From Candidatus Halobonum tyrrellensis G22 (lineage in GTDB: Archaea; Halobacteriota; Halobacteria; Halobacteriales; Haloferacaceae): 41,439 nt of DNA. Made by a program: the position numbers and the translations under genes. Each line of letters begins with the position of its first letter. Position 1 is the first letter of the stretch. Positions 24,732-32,460 of this stretch are shown one piece after another. Under the pieces are notes generated by a model, which saw only the letters and a list, made by a program, of their open reading frames with translations, ran no database searches and was not told where the DNA came from. The stretch lies in assembly GCF_000495475.1 (NCBI RefSeq), contig NZ_ASGZ01000017.1, positions 1 to 41,439 of the forward strand. Reading direction: 5' to 3'.

Positions 24732-25125
24732 CGGCCGCGACGTACCCCCCTTCGCGGCCGCTGTAGCGGACCCGGCCCGACGCCTGTAACTCGGCTACGG
24801 TGTCGTCGAGTCGGTCCTCGAAGTCGTCGGCGACGGCCCGGAGGAGCGCGTCCCACGACAGCGGCCCCTCGCGGCGGAGGATCCCGTGGACCCGGTCTTC
24901 GAGGCCGTCACCCCCGGGGGAAGTGGGGTCGGAACGGGTCTCCGCGGGGTCGGTCTCCTCGTCGCTCTCGTCGAGTCCCATCTCGTGGCGGCCCGCCTGG
25001 ACCATCGTCCGGACGAACTCCGCCTGGGACATTCCCATCGCCTCCGCCTCGGCGACCCACTCGGCCTTCTGGTAGGCGGGCAGGCTGACCCTGACCGCCA
25101 CGCGGTCGGTGTCCGGTTCGCTCAC
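24724..25125 (-). CDS. DUF5805 ribbon-helix-helix-like protein, recombinase partner
   Basis: 133 residues, GTG start. An N-terminal segment VAVRVSLPAYQKAEWVAEAEAMGMSQ (shown in part: VRVSLPAYQKAEW) leads to SQAEFVRTMVQAG, typical of DUF5805 with a ribbon-helix-helix-like fold. A winged-helix-like C-terminus (RVHGILRREGPLSWDALLRAV) may bind DNA. It is regularly found upstream of this recombinase type and may regulate or direct it. A minus-strand GATATT at 25161-25166 may be the promoter. GTG was chosen because it starts the conserved part. Confidence 0.85.
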   Translation of the reverse strand: MSEPDTDRVAVRVSLPAYQKAEWVAEAEAMGMSQAEFVRTMVQAGRHEMGLDESDEETDPAETRSDPTSPGGDGLEDRVHGILRREGPLSWDALLRAVADDFEDRLDDTVAELQASGRVRYSGREGGYVAADE

Positions 25126-25371
25126 GCACGTCCGGTCGGAGGCCGCCCACTTCAATCCCCAATATCCCGTCTTAACTCACTAAGATTGGATTCTCACACT
25201 CCACGAACCCGGCGCAGTCGGGCGATCGTTCGAGATCCTTGCAGGAAGTCCCCACGAGGAGTGATCCCCAATTTCGACTGGAGAAACTGACACCTCCGTC
25301 GCCGGCCGCGCCGCTCGGCGCGCCGCGGCGGGGTCTCCGGGTTTGATGGGCCGCGCCCTCCAGGTCGGCCC
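25126..25371. other. AT-richer non-coding island upstream of the DUF5805/recombinase pair
   Basis: About 246 bp with lower GC than its surroundings up to about 25290, then a Gly/Arg-type GC-rich tail. It contains the direct repeat ATCCCCAAT (25155-25163 and 25264-25272, 109 bp apart). No convincing gene; a 100-residue minus-strand frame exists but its first part is antisense to the RHH gene. It may hold an attachment site, a small element remnant or just the promoter. Confidence 0.4.
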
Positions 25372-25638
25372 ATGGACTCCGAGGAGGACGTGCCGACCGG
25401 AACGACCGGCGTCTGGATCGGCGAGGACGACGCCGAGATGGTCGCGGCGTTCGACGCGCGGTTCAAGTCGGGCCGGGGACGGTCGGCGGCGATCAAGGAG
25501 GCGATGCGGCTCTACCTCGACGTGTACGACGCGTTCGACGCCGCGGGCGTCGACCCCGACGGGTTCCCCTCCGACCGGGAGTTCCGCGCGTGGGTCCGGC
25601 AGGCGGTCGTCGACCACGCGCGCCGGGAGTCCGAGTAG
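25372..25638 (+). CDS. ribbon-helix-helix-like putative regulator
   Basis: 88 residues. A short beta strand (GVWIGEDDAEM) is followed by two helices with RSAAIKEAMRLYLDVYDAF, the pattern of RHH/CopG DNA-binding proteins, and a C-terminal helix (FRAWVRQAVVDHARR). It could be an autorepressor or regulate the divergent recombinase or the downstream pair of small ORFs. The ATG start is well placed. Confidence 0.65.
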   Translation: MDSEEDVPTGTTGVWIGEDDAEMVAAFDARFKSGRGRSAAIKEAMRLYLDVYDAFDAAGVDPDGFPSDREFRAWVRQAVVDHARRESE

Positions 25639-25758
25639 TCGGACCGGCGCCGTCGTCGGTCGCCCCGTCGCGACTGCACCCAGCGGCCGGCGGCGACCCG
25701 ACCGCAGTCCCGTGGTTCCGGTCGGCGCGGCCGGCGCTCGGAACCGCTGGCAGGCTCT

Positions 25759-25777
25759 CACGTGTGATTTCCACGTG
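25759..25777 (+). promoter_or_regulatory. pair of CACGTG palindromes upstream of TATA box
   Basis: CACGTG at 25759-25764 and 25772-25777, centres 13 bp apart, immediately upstream of the TATA-like box at 25783-25790. The placement suits an activator or operator site; the RHH protein encoded upstream is one possible binder. Binding is inference only. Confidence 0.4.
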
Positions 25778-25782
25778 CGTAC

Positions 25783-25790
25783 CTATAACT
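25783..25790 (+). promoter_or_regulatory. TATA-like box before the 41-residue ORF
   Basis: CTATAACT is an AT-rich box about 31-38 bp upstream of the ATG at 25821. It fits a haloarchaeal promoter with a short leader. An earlier ATG at 25808 opens an 8-codon frame only. Confidence 0.55.
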
Positions 25791-25820
25791 TACCATTAGT
25801 GGTGGGAATGACAACGAGTC

Positions 25821-25946
25821 ATGCGAGAAACTGACCCTGTTCGGTCCGGCGTCGCCGCCCCGCTCCGGGGGGAACGCGGGACCGTCGCGGCTGGTTCGCC
25901 CTCCGAACCCCCGCGCGGGACGGCGGTCCGCGGGAGTGATCGGTAG
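25821..25946 (+). CDS. possible 41-residue small protein, coupled to next gene
   Basis: An ATG-started frame beginning MRETDPVRSGV, Gly/Pro/Arg-rich, with no TM and no recognisable domain. Its TAG stop shares a base with the GTG start of the next gene (TAGTG), which suggests translational coupling, and a TATA-like box sits before it. Coding potential is uncertain because its composition is less acidic than usual. Confidence 0.4.
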   Translation: MRETDPVRSGVAAPLRGERGTVAAGSPSEPPRGTAVRGSDR

Positions 25947-26227
25947 TGGCGTACGAAGAGGTGATCGAGCGGTCGTCCGCCGGCGGGGGGCCGACGGCCG
26001 TCCGGATCCGGCGGCTCGAGTCGGTCGAGGAGATAGAGCCGTACCGGCTCCCGCCGGGCGCGGAGACGGCCGTCGACTGGGACCGACTCGTCGCCGACAA
26101 CCTCCTCCACCCGCCGGTGACCGTCGACGACGTGGGGGAGTCGTCGGTGACGGCCTACCGCGGCCTCCTGCGGGCGATCCTGCGGGAGGCGCTCGACGAA
26201 CGCACGCTGGAGACCGCGCTGGGATGA
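25946..26227 (+). CDS. small protein, unknown function
   Basis: 93 residues from a GTG. Mixed alpha/beta composition: VRIRRLESVEEIEPYRLP, VDWDRLVADNLLHPPV and a C-terminal helix GLLRAILREALDERTLE. No family recognised. It is convergent with the BtpA gene, with a 6 bp gap. Acidic composition supports it as real. Confidence 0.6.
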   Translation: MAYEEVIERSSAGGGPTAVRIRRLESVEEIEPYRLPPGAETAVDWDRLVADNLLHPPVTVDDVGESSVTAYRGLLRAILREALDERTLETALG

Positions 26228-26233
26228 GCCGGG

Positions 26234-27049
26234 CTACTCCCCCGCCGACCGGGCGGCCGCGACGAGTTCGCGGACCCGCTCCGCCGAGACGGGTTCCGCC
26301 ACGTCGCCGTCGGCTTTGAGCGCCGTCCCGACGACGACGCCGTCCGCGACATCGAGGAGGTCGCCGACCGTGTCGGCGGTGACGCCGCTCCCGACGAACA
26401 CGGGCGCGTCGAGCCCCGCCTCGTCGCGGCGTCGCACGACCGCTCGGAGGTCGCCCTCGTCGACGCCGCGTCCCGTGGCCGGGCCGCTGACGACGACGGC
26501 GTCCGCGAGGCCGCGTTCGACCGCATCGACCAGCGACTCGGCCGCGAACTCGGGGGTGGCGAGCGGCGCGGAGTGTTTCACGTCGTGGTCGGCGAGGATA
26601 CGCACGTCGGCGTCGAGTCGCTCGCGGAGGCGGAGCGTCTCGTGGGCGGTCCCCTCGACGACCCCTTGGTCGGTGAGGCGCGCGCCCGTGTGGACGTTGA
26701 CGCGGACGAACGCCGCCCCGCCGGCCGCGGCGACCGACAGCGCCGCCTCGGCGTCGTTGCGCAACACGTTCACGCCGACGGGAACGTCGACCGCCTCGCG
26801 AACCTCGCCGACGGCGCGCGTCATCGACGCGACCACGTGTTTCGGCACGTCGTCGGGGTAGAAGGGCGCATCGCCGAAGTTCTCGACCAACACCGCGTCC
26901 ACCCCACCCGCGTCGAGCGACGCCGCGTCCGCCCGCGCCCGGTCGAACAGTTCCGCGCGGGAGCCCTCGAACCGGGGGGCGCCCGGCAACGGCGGGAGGT
27001 GGACCATGCCGACGACCGGCGCGTCGGTGCCGAAGGTGGGTTCGAGCAC
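26234..27049 (-). CDS. BtpA/SgcQ-family TIM-barrel protein
   Basis: 271 residues, GTG start. It opens with APVVGMVHLPPLPGAPRF, then DAVLVENFGDAPFYPDDVP and VPVGVNVLRNDAEAALSVA, all typical of the BtpA family, and ends with GSGVTADTVGDLLDVADGVVVGTALK, a phosphate-binding-like barrel end. BtpA was first linked to photosystem I biogenesis in cyanobacteria; the archaeal role is unknown and probably metabolic. The GTG at 27049 was chosen because the conserved part begins there. Confidence 0.85.
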   Translation of the reverse strand: MLEPTFGTDAPVVGMVHLPPLPGAPRFEGSRAELFDRARADAASLDAGGVDAVLVENFGDAPFYPDDVPKHVVASMTRAVGEVREAVDVPVGVNVLRNDAEAALSVAAAGGAAFVRVNVHTGARLTDQGVVEGTAHETLRLRERLDADVRILADHDVKHSAPLATPEFAAESLVDAVERGLADAVVVSGPATGRGVDEGDLRAVVRRRDEAGLDAPVFVGSGVTADTVGDLLDVADGVVVGTALKADGDVAEPVSAERVRELVAAARSAGE

Positions 27050-27370
27050 GCCGGCAGTTCCGGGCGACGGACCGAATCTCTGCCGGTCGAGCGGTGACGC
27101 GCGATTTCGACCTCGGCGAACCGACGGAACTCGTGAACGAACTCGGTCGTGTACACTACATGTCGCTATATCCAAACAGGGAGCGGACCTCCTCACGCGG
27201 CGGGTAGTTCCTCGGTCACGCACGGGTTCGACACCGCGACCGCACGAGTCGCTCGCGCATCCGCCGGGAGGGGAAAATCGGGCCGTCGCGGTCGACGCTC
27301 CGCTATCGAGCGGGGAGACGAGCGGAGCGATGAAGAGGAGACGGAGACGAGAGAAGACGAACCGCGTTTG
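27050..27370. other. intergenic region, no gene supported
   Basis: 321 bp between BtpA start and GNAT end, both on the minus strand. It has a moderately AT-rich patch near 27145-27185 and no acidic reading frame. I see no RNA gene. A GGGTTCGA near 27225 resembles a tRNA T-arm but has no companion stems. Confidence 0.5.
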
Positions 27371-27940
27371 TCACTCCGCGAGTGCGAGCCGCATCTTCAG
27401 CGTCGGCGTCTCGGTGTCTTCGGCGACGAACCCCGTCTTCTCGTAGAGCGCGACCGCGGCGTGGTTATAGCGTTCGACCGTGAGCCAGACCCGCTCGACG
27501 CCCGCGGCGGGGGCGTACGCGAGCAGCGTCTCCAGCAACTGGGTGCCGATACCGGCGTCGTGGTACGACTGGTGGACGAAGATCGCGAGTTCGTGTCCTC
27601 CCTCGCCGTCGGGCACCAGCGCCGCGTGCCCGACCGTCCGGTCGCCGTGTCGCGCCGCTATGTGGACGCCCGGAAGGTCGGTCAGCCACTCGCGGACGTC
27701 CGCCGGGTCGACCGGCGGCAGCCCCTGTGCCCGGTGGCTCCGGTCGTAGTCGTCGTACATCGCCGCCAGCGCGTCCAACTCCTCCCCCGCGACCCGGTCG
27801 ACGACGTCGAGGTGGACCTCGCGGTCCGCCGCGTCGGTGAACGCCCACGACGGCGTCGGCTCCGACCGAACCCGGGTCGCCTCGGCCCCGGAACTGCCTG
27901 TTCGTTCATGTAGTCGATTGTTCGATGCTGATTCGCTCAT
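27371..27940 (-). CDS. GNAT-family N-acetyltransferase
   Basis: 189 residues. The acetyl-CoA loop is in ELAIFVHQSYHDAGIGTQLLETLL (motif A, with AGIGT) and motif B in VALYEKTGFVAEDTE. A 40-residue N-terminal leader precedes the fold; a shorter start is possible. Substrate cannot be told. A minus-strand TTATTAACC-like box at 27972-27979 lies about 32-39 bp upstream and may be the promoter. Confidence 0.9.
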   Translation of the reverse strand: MSESASNNRLHERTGSSGAEATRVRSEPTPSWAFTDAADREVHLDVVDRVAGEELDALAAMYDDYDRSHRAQGLPPVDPADVREWLTDLPGVHIAARHGDRTVGHAALVPDGEGGHELAIFVHQSYHDAGIGTQLLETLLAYAPAAGVERVWLTVERYNHAAVALYEKTGFVAEDTETPTLKMRLALAE

Positions 27941-28100
27941 CTATCTGGGTACGATATCGTCGTCCGTCCGGGTTAATAACGGTTCGCGCTAGTCAGGTGG
28001 TAAGTGTCCAGTCTATAAGGAATCTCGTGAACCGAGGGTGTGTGATAATATCCGTATTAGGTCGAATCCCGTTCGGGGTACGCTACCGAGGAGCGCGCCG

Positions 28101-29000
28101 TCACTCCGCGCGGATGGCCGTCTCCACGCCGCGGCCGAGCGCGCGTCCGAGCGCGTCGGTCGCGGCGGTCGTCTCCGCCTCGTTCTCCAGGAGGACGGTC
28201 TCGCTGGGGAACAGGTCCGCGCCCAGAACCAGCCCGTGTTCGCGGGCAGTCCCCCCGGTGACGGTGAGATAGACGCCCAGCCCCGTCTCGGCGATGGCGG
28301 CCTCCTCCTCGACGCCCTCCTCGGGGTAGACGAACTCGACGCCGTCGAGCGCGCCCGTGCCGAGCACCGCCTCGACCAGTCGCTCGTAGCGGGGGGAGAT
28401 ACACAGCGGCCCCTCGTAGCCGGCGACGAACTCGCGGTCGAGGTCCGCGCCCGCCGGCAGCGTCTCCGGGCGCGCCATCAGCGTGTGTCTGACCGTGTCG
28501 CCCAGCCCGGTGGTCACGCGCACGTCCGTGTCGCGCGGGTCGATCCGGGCGTTGACGTCCGCGAGGTCGGCGACGCCCTCGGGGTCGAGCGGAACGACCT
28601 CTTCGAGGACGAGGTCGGCCGAGTCGAACCCCAGCGCGAACTCGTGGGTGCGGAGCGCGCGGAACGGTTCCTCGCGGCCGACCAGCCGGACGTCCGTCCC
28701 GGCGACGTCGAGGCGTGCGCTGTCGAACACCACCCGCCGGGGGTGGCCCTTCCGGTCGTCGCGGACCAGCGTGTACTCCGGCCCGCCGCCCGCGGGGTCG
28801 CTGTAGTCGGCCAGCCGCTCGTAGACGCCGTCGTCGGCCGTCTGCCGGCCCTTCGTCACCGCCTTCTCGTAGCGAAGCGTCGACGCCACCGAGTCGGCGA
28901 GCGCCTCGGCGTCCGCGCCGGCGACCGCGGCGAACCGTTCGAGGGCCGCCTCCAGCGGTCGCCCCTTGCGCGGCACCGCGACCGACACCGTACCTGTCAT
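28101..29000 (-). CDS. HisG-like protein with degenerate PRPP loop (unknown function)
   Basis: 299 residues. It starts with SVAVPRKGRPLEAALERFA, like the RIAVPNKGRL-type start of ATP phosphoribosyltransferase (HisG), then has an extra insert (about 25-105), a GTDVRLVGREE segment similar to HisG's second strand-loop, and a second lobe with LCISPRYERLVEAVL, VEEEAAIAETGLG and TVTGGTAREHGL (loop at about 246-251). In HisG the last reads D-x-x-S/D-T-G-x-T-L; here the leading Asp is replaced, but TG-T is kept. No ACT domain follows. I infer a HisG-related periplasmic-binding-like fold with altered substrate use. The start at 29000 was chosen because the fold starts there. Confidence 0.55.
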   Translation of the reverse strand: MTGTVSVAVPRKGRPLEAALERFAAVAGADAEALADSVASTLRYEKAVTKGRQTADDGVYERLADYSDPAGGGPEYTLVRDDRKGHPRRVVFDSARLDVAGTDVRLVGREEPFRALRTHEFALGFDSADLVLEEVVPLDPEGVADLADVNARIDPRDTDVRVTTGLGDTVRHTLMARPETLPAGADLDREFVAGYEGPLCISPRYERLVEAVLGTGALDGVEFVYPEEGVEEEAAIAETGLGVYLTVTGGTAREHGLVLGADLFPSETVLLENEAETTAATDALGRALGRGVETAIRAE

Positions 29001-29058
29001 TACCGGTCGCACGGGGCCGGGCGTCAAAAGCGGCGCGTTTCTCGCCGATCTGCGGGTC

Positions 29059-30618
29059 TCACTCGGAGCCGCCGTCCGCGCCCTCCGCGTCGCCCGCACC
29101 GCCCGCACCGGCCGCGCCGAACGCCGACGACAGCCGGTCGCGGAACGCCTCGAACTCCTCCATCTCCTCGCGGACCGCCGCGAGTTCGTCGCGGAGGTCG
29201 CGCACCTCCTCGTCGACCAGCCCCGACAGCGACTCCACCTCGTCTTGGAGCGACGCCACGTCGTCGCGCACGTCCGCGACGGCGTCGTCCTCCTCGGCCA
29301 CCTCCGCGGCCAGGTCGTCGAGGTCGGCCCGGACCGACGCGACCGACGATTCGAGGTCGTCGGTCGCCGCAGAGAGGTCGTCGCCGACCCCCTCGACGTC
29401 CGCCCGAACGTCGTCGAGTCCGGCTTCGAGGTCGTCGCGCCGGTCGTCGGCCGCCGCCACGTCCGCCTCGACCGCCGCGAGCGTCTCCTTGAGGTCGTCG
29501 ACGTCGGCGCGCAAGCCGTCGGTCAGTTCCTCGGCGGTTCCGTTGTCGTCGAGGAACGTCTCCAGCGCGTCCGCGTACGCCGCCACGTCCGCGACGTCCG
29601 ACTGGAGCCGCGAGATGCGCGCGTCGACGCTCGTCGAGTGGTCGAGTTCCAGCGTCCGCCGGAGCGTCTCGCGGTCCTCCTTGTCGACCCCGCCGGCGCG
29701 GAGTTCGGCCGCGAGCGCCGCCGCCACCCCGCCGGCCGCGTCCGCGCCGCCGTCGTCGGTTCCGTCCGCCTGCGTGTCGTCGCCGTCCGCCCCGGCCGCG
29801 TCGCCCGTCCCCACGTCGGTCCGGTCGTCGTCGTCCTCGTCGTCCTCTTCGGACGCCGCGGCCGCGTCCGCCTCCTCGCCGGACCCGCCGTCGACGCCCG
29901 CGTCGCCGTCCGGTTCGTCCACCACCGGTTCGTCCGGCACCGCGGCGTCGGCCCCGCCGTCGTCGCTCGCCTCGTCACCGCTCCCGCCGTCGGCGCCGGC
30001 CTCGGTGTCGTCGATGGCGTCGACGGGGTCCACGACGCCGTGCTCCGCGGGCGCCGGGTCGTCGTCGCCGTCGGCGGACGCGTCGCTCGGGTCGAGGTCG
30101 GCCTCCGCCGCGCTCAGGTCCAGCCCGGGACCGCCGCTCGCGTGCGCCTCGCCGCCGGGGACCGCCTCGCGGTCGCCCGAGAGCACGTCCCGGACGACCT
30201 GCGAGGAGTCATCGCCGATGACGTCGGCGACGTTCCCCACGGGGTCGGCGTCCTCCTCGACCTCCTCGACCGTCGGCTCGCCGAGGAACGCGGCGCCGTC
30301 GTCGGGGTCGTCGGTCCGGACGCCGTAGACGGTCGTCACCTCCTCGCCGGGGTCGAGTCGGGCCCGGTACTCGACCCGGTGGTCCTGGTAGGCGGTCCAG
30401 CCGTCGTGGTCGTACTCCGGGTGGAAGCCGATGCGGTCCATCGGGAACTCCTCGGGGATCCGGTCGACCAGGCTGAACTCCGCGGGCGTCTCGCGCTCCG
30501 ACCGGAGGGTGAACCGGACGGCCGGGACGGGAAACTCGTCGGCGGTGTAGCGCTTCTCGACGCTGACGCCGTCCGCGTCGACGACCACCGCCGCGTCGGT
30601 GTCGCTCCCTTGACTCAT
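29059..30618 (-). CDS. acidic coiled-coil protein with N-terminal beta domain
   Basis: 519 residues. About 110 N-terminal residues form a probable beta domain (VSVEKRYTADEFPVPAVRF, VEYRARLDPGEEVTTVYGV). A very acidic Gly/Asp/Glu/Ala linker (about 120-315) follows, then a long coiled coil (about 340-490). It resembles haloarchaeal proteins of unknown function and could be a scaffold. No TM. The HisG-like gene follows after 58 bp on the same strand, so they may be co-transcribed. The ATG at 30618 was chosen because the upstream frame is Arg/Ser-rich. Confidence 0.75.
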   Translation of the reverse strand: MSQGSDTDAAVVVDADGVSVEKRYTADEFPVPAVRFTLRSERETPAEFSLVDRIPEEFPMDRIGFHPEYDHDGWTAYQDHRVEYRARLDPGEEVTTVYGVRTDDPDDGAAFLGEPTVEEVEEDADPVGNVADVIGDDSSQVVRDVLSGDREAVPGGEAHASGGPGLDLSAAEADLDPSDASADGDDDPAPAEHGVVDPVDAIDDTEAGADGGSGDEASDDGGADAAVPDEPVVDEPDGDAGVDGGSGEEADAAAASEEDDEDDDDRTDVGTGDAAGADGDDTQADGTDDGGADAAGGVAAALAAELRAGGVDKEDRETLRRTLELDHSTSVDARISRLQSDVADVAAYADALETFLDDNGTAEELTDGLRADVDDLKETLAAVEADVAAADDRRDDLEAGLDDVRADVEGVGDDLSAATDDLESSVASVRADLDDLAAEVAEEDDAVADVRDDVASLQDEVESLSGLVDEEVRDLRDELAAVREEMEEFEAFRDRLSSAFGAAGAGGAGDAEGADGGSE

Positions 30619-30743
30619 GACCGGTGGTCCGGACGACTGGTACAAAAACGCGCCGCGCCGATTATCGGCTCTGAGTCCACTCGCGCCGCGCGTCGACACG
30701 GAACCCTGGCCGGGTGTGACCGCCGGCGCAGCGGGCCGGCGGG

Positions 30744-31184
30744 CTACTCGGTGACGACGGTCACGGGGCAGTCCGCCCCGAGGAGGAGCCGTTGGGTGTC
30801 GTCGCCGAACAGCGCCTTCCCGGTGGGCGAGCGCTTCCGGCCGGCGACGAACAGGTGGTCGCAGCCGCGGCGGCCGGCCTCCGCGAGCGCCACCTCCGCG
30901 GGTTCGCCGACGGTGCCGGCGGTCTCGTAGGCGACGTCCAAGCCGGCGAGCGCCGCCCGCGCGACGTCGTCCGCGCGGCTCTCCGCGCCCTCGACCGCCT
31001 GGCCGACGCTGTACGTCGCGCCGCCCGCGGTCAGCAACTGTTCGCGCTGGTCGTCGTACTCTCCCTCGTCGGTCACGGCGAGGACGGTCAGGCTCGCGCC
31101 GACGCCCGCTGCGAGTTCCCCGGCTTCGCGGACGAGGCGCTCGGACGCGCCCGTCGACCCGACGACGGCTAGTGCGTGGTTCAT
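30744..31184 (-). CDS. universal stress protein (UspA family)
   Basis: 146 residues, single Usp domain. N-terminal HALAVVGSTGASERLV, and the ATP-binding GRKRSPTGKALFGDDTQRLL (G-2x-G-9x-type motif region) before the last strand CPVTVVTE. Haloarchaea carry many such proteins, probably with regulatory roles under stress. It is separated by 125 bp from the coiled-coil gene. Confidence 0.92.
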   Translation of the reverse strand: MNHALAVVGSTGASERLVREAGELAAGVGASLTVLAVTDEGEYDDQREQLLTAGGATYSVGQAVEGAESRADDVARAALAGLDVAYETAGTVGEPAEVALAEAGRRGCDHLFVAGRKRSPTGKALFGDDTQRLLLGADCPVTVVTE

Positions 31185-31236
31185 ACAGTACGGAGGTCGC
31201 GAAGCGCGAAAAACCCGCCGTTCCGGCTATCAGCGG

Positions 31237-32082
31237 TTAGAGCTCGGTCCGGTCGCCGATCTCGACCAGTTCCAGCCGCTCGGGGCGCTCGAAGCTCCGG
31301 ACGTGGTCGTGGAGCGCGGTCGGGTCGGCGGTCATCCCCTTCCACATGTCCCAGTGGGTGGGGAGGAGGCGGTCGGCCGACAGCGCGCTCGCGACCGACA
31401 CCGCCTCGTTCTCGTCGCAGTACCACCGCGTGAACTCGCGCGTCTCGCCCGTCTCCTTGTCGGGAAGCATCCCCTCGGAGCCGAACGCCACCACGGCGAC
31501 GTCGATGTCGTACTCCTCGCCGACCGCCTCGAACCCCTCGTGGGGCTTGGTGTCGCCGCCGTGGAAGAACGTCCCCGCGTCGTGTTGGAGCACGTACCCC
31601 ACCGGGTGGGTGGCGTCGCCGTCGTTCACCTCGACCACGTCGACGTCGAACTCGCCCACGGTCAGGGAGTCGCCCTCGCTCACCTCGGTCAACTGGCCGT
31701 CGTCGACGCCCCACTCGTCGGTCCACGCCTCCTCGTCCGTGACCGCCAGCGCGTCGTCGGGCGCGTAAAAGTCCGCGCCGGTGTCCGCGAGCACCGGCGC
31801 CTGCGAGGGGCCGTGGACGTGGTCGACGTGTTCGTGCGTGGCCAACAGCGCGTCGGCCGCCCGAACGTCGCCGGGCGCGAACGGCACCGGGACCATCCGC
31901 ACGGTGTGTGGGGGGTTTCCCGTGCCGAGATAGGGGTCGATCCACAGCGTCGTCCCGCCGCTGCCCTTGACCGCGAAGCCGTTACAGCCCAGATACCAGA
32001 GCGCGACGCCGTCCGGGTCGGCGTCGTCGACGGCGCGCGGCAGCCAGTCCCCCCAGTCGGAGGTGACGTCGCTCTCGTTCAT
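31237..32082 (-). CDS. UlaG-like metallo-beta-lactamase-fold hydrolase
   Basis: 281 residues. Metal site THEHVDHVHG (HxHxDH) after a strand, GGDTKPHEGF with the second Asp, and a further His in LPTHWDMWKG. It resembles UlaG and related MBL-fold lactonase/phosphodiesterase proteins; natural substrate unknown. Start at ATG 32082 chosen because the long N-terminal extension upstream is antisense-like. Divergent from the small ORF at 32186. Confidence 0.88.
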   Translation of the reverse strand: MNESDVTSDWGDWLPRAVDDADPDGVALWYLGCNGFAVKGSGGTTLWIDPYLGTGNPPHTVRMVPVPFAPGDVRAADALLATHEHVDHVHGPSQAPVLADTGADFYAPDDALAVTDEEAWTDEWGVDDGQLTEVSEGDSLTVGEFDVDVVEVNDGDATHPVGYVLQHDAGTFFHGGDTKPHEGFEAVGEEYDIDVAVVAFGSEGMLPDKETGETREFTRWYCDENEAVSVASALSADRLLPTHWDMWKGMTADPTALHDHVRSFERPERLELVEIGDRTEL

Positions 32083-32152
32083 ACCCGCCCGCTGTGTGAC
32101 CAGCGGCAAAGCGTTGTCCACTCGGGGCGGACTCGGTATCCCTGCCCGAAGG

Positions 32153-32159
32153 TATATAC
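32153..32159 (+). promoter_or_regulatory. TATA box of 35-residue ORF
   Basis: TATATAC is an excellent TATA box about 27-33 bp upstream of the ATG at 32186, giving a short leader. It is the strongest core promoter I saw in the window. Confidence 0.7.
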
Positions 32160-32185
32160 TTCTGGCCTGTGTGGTGTGAGACAGA

Positions 32186-32293
32186 ATGACAGAGCAGAGA
32201 TCTACCGCGAACTTCGCAGCCATGCGCCGCAGCGTCTCCGAGAGCGTCCCCACGTTCGACGCGAACGGCCTCTCCGGCCTCCGAGCCGAGTAG
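32186..32293 (+). CDS. 35-residue small protein
   Basis: ATG to TAG, 35 residues beginning MTEQRSTANFAAMRRSVSES and ending in acid; no TM or recognised motif. The support is a near-perfect TATA box 27-33 bp upstream. No neighbouring gene shares it: it is divergent from the UlaG-like gene and convergent with the ABC ATPase gene. It could be a regulatory peptide or the 5' part of a transcript with another purpose. Confidence 0.55.
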   Translation: MTEQRSTANFAAMRRSVSESVPTFDANGLSGLRAE

Positions 32294-32297
32294 CTAC

Positions 32298-32317
32298 GTA
32301 GTTCGTCCTCCAACTAC
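32298..32317 (+). terminator. weak hairpin followed by T-rich tract
   Basis: GTAGTT (32298-32303) pairs with AACTAC (32312-32317) across an 8-base loop, and a partial palindrome CTACGTAG overlaps at 32294-32301. ATATTCTTTC follows. It sits just after the stop of the 35-residue ORF, consistent with a terminator, though archaeal terminators mostly depend on the T tract. Confidence 0.35.
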
Positions 32318-32460
32318 ATAATATTCTTTCGGGATGGATCACGGTCGTTCACAGGGCGTGACCGCGGCCGTCGGTCGGACGATTGGGGAGCGGCGCGAGC
32401 CGTCGATCCACCAACGCCGGCGGGTCGCATAAACGCGAGCGTTGCCCTCGCCGGGTCGAC

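Larger units (their letters stand above)
25639..25820 (+). other. regulatory intergenic region between RHH gene and small-ORF pair
   Basis: 182 bp with no gene of its own: two CACGTG boxes, then a TATA-like box, then the start of a short ORF. The first part (25639-25750) is GC-rich and shows nothing I can name. Confidence 0.5.

Noticed and set aside
27215-27245. GGGTTCGA resembling a tRNA T-arm
   Set aside because: No matching D-arm, anticodon arm or acceptor stem at the right distances.
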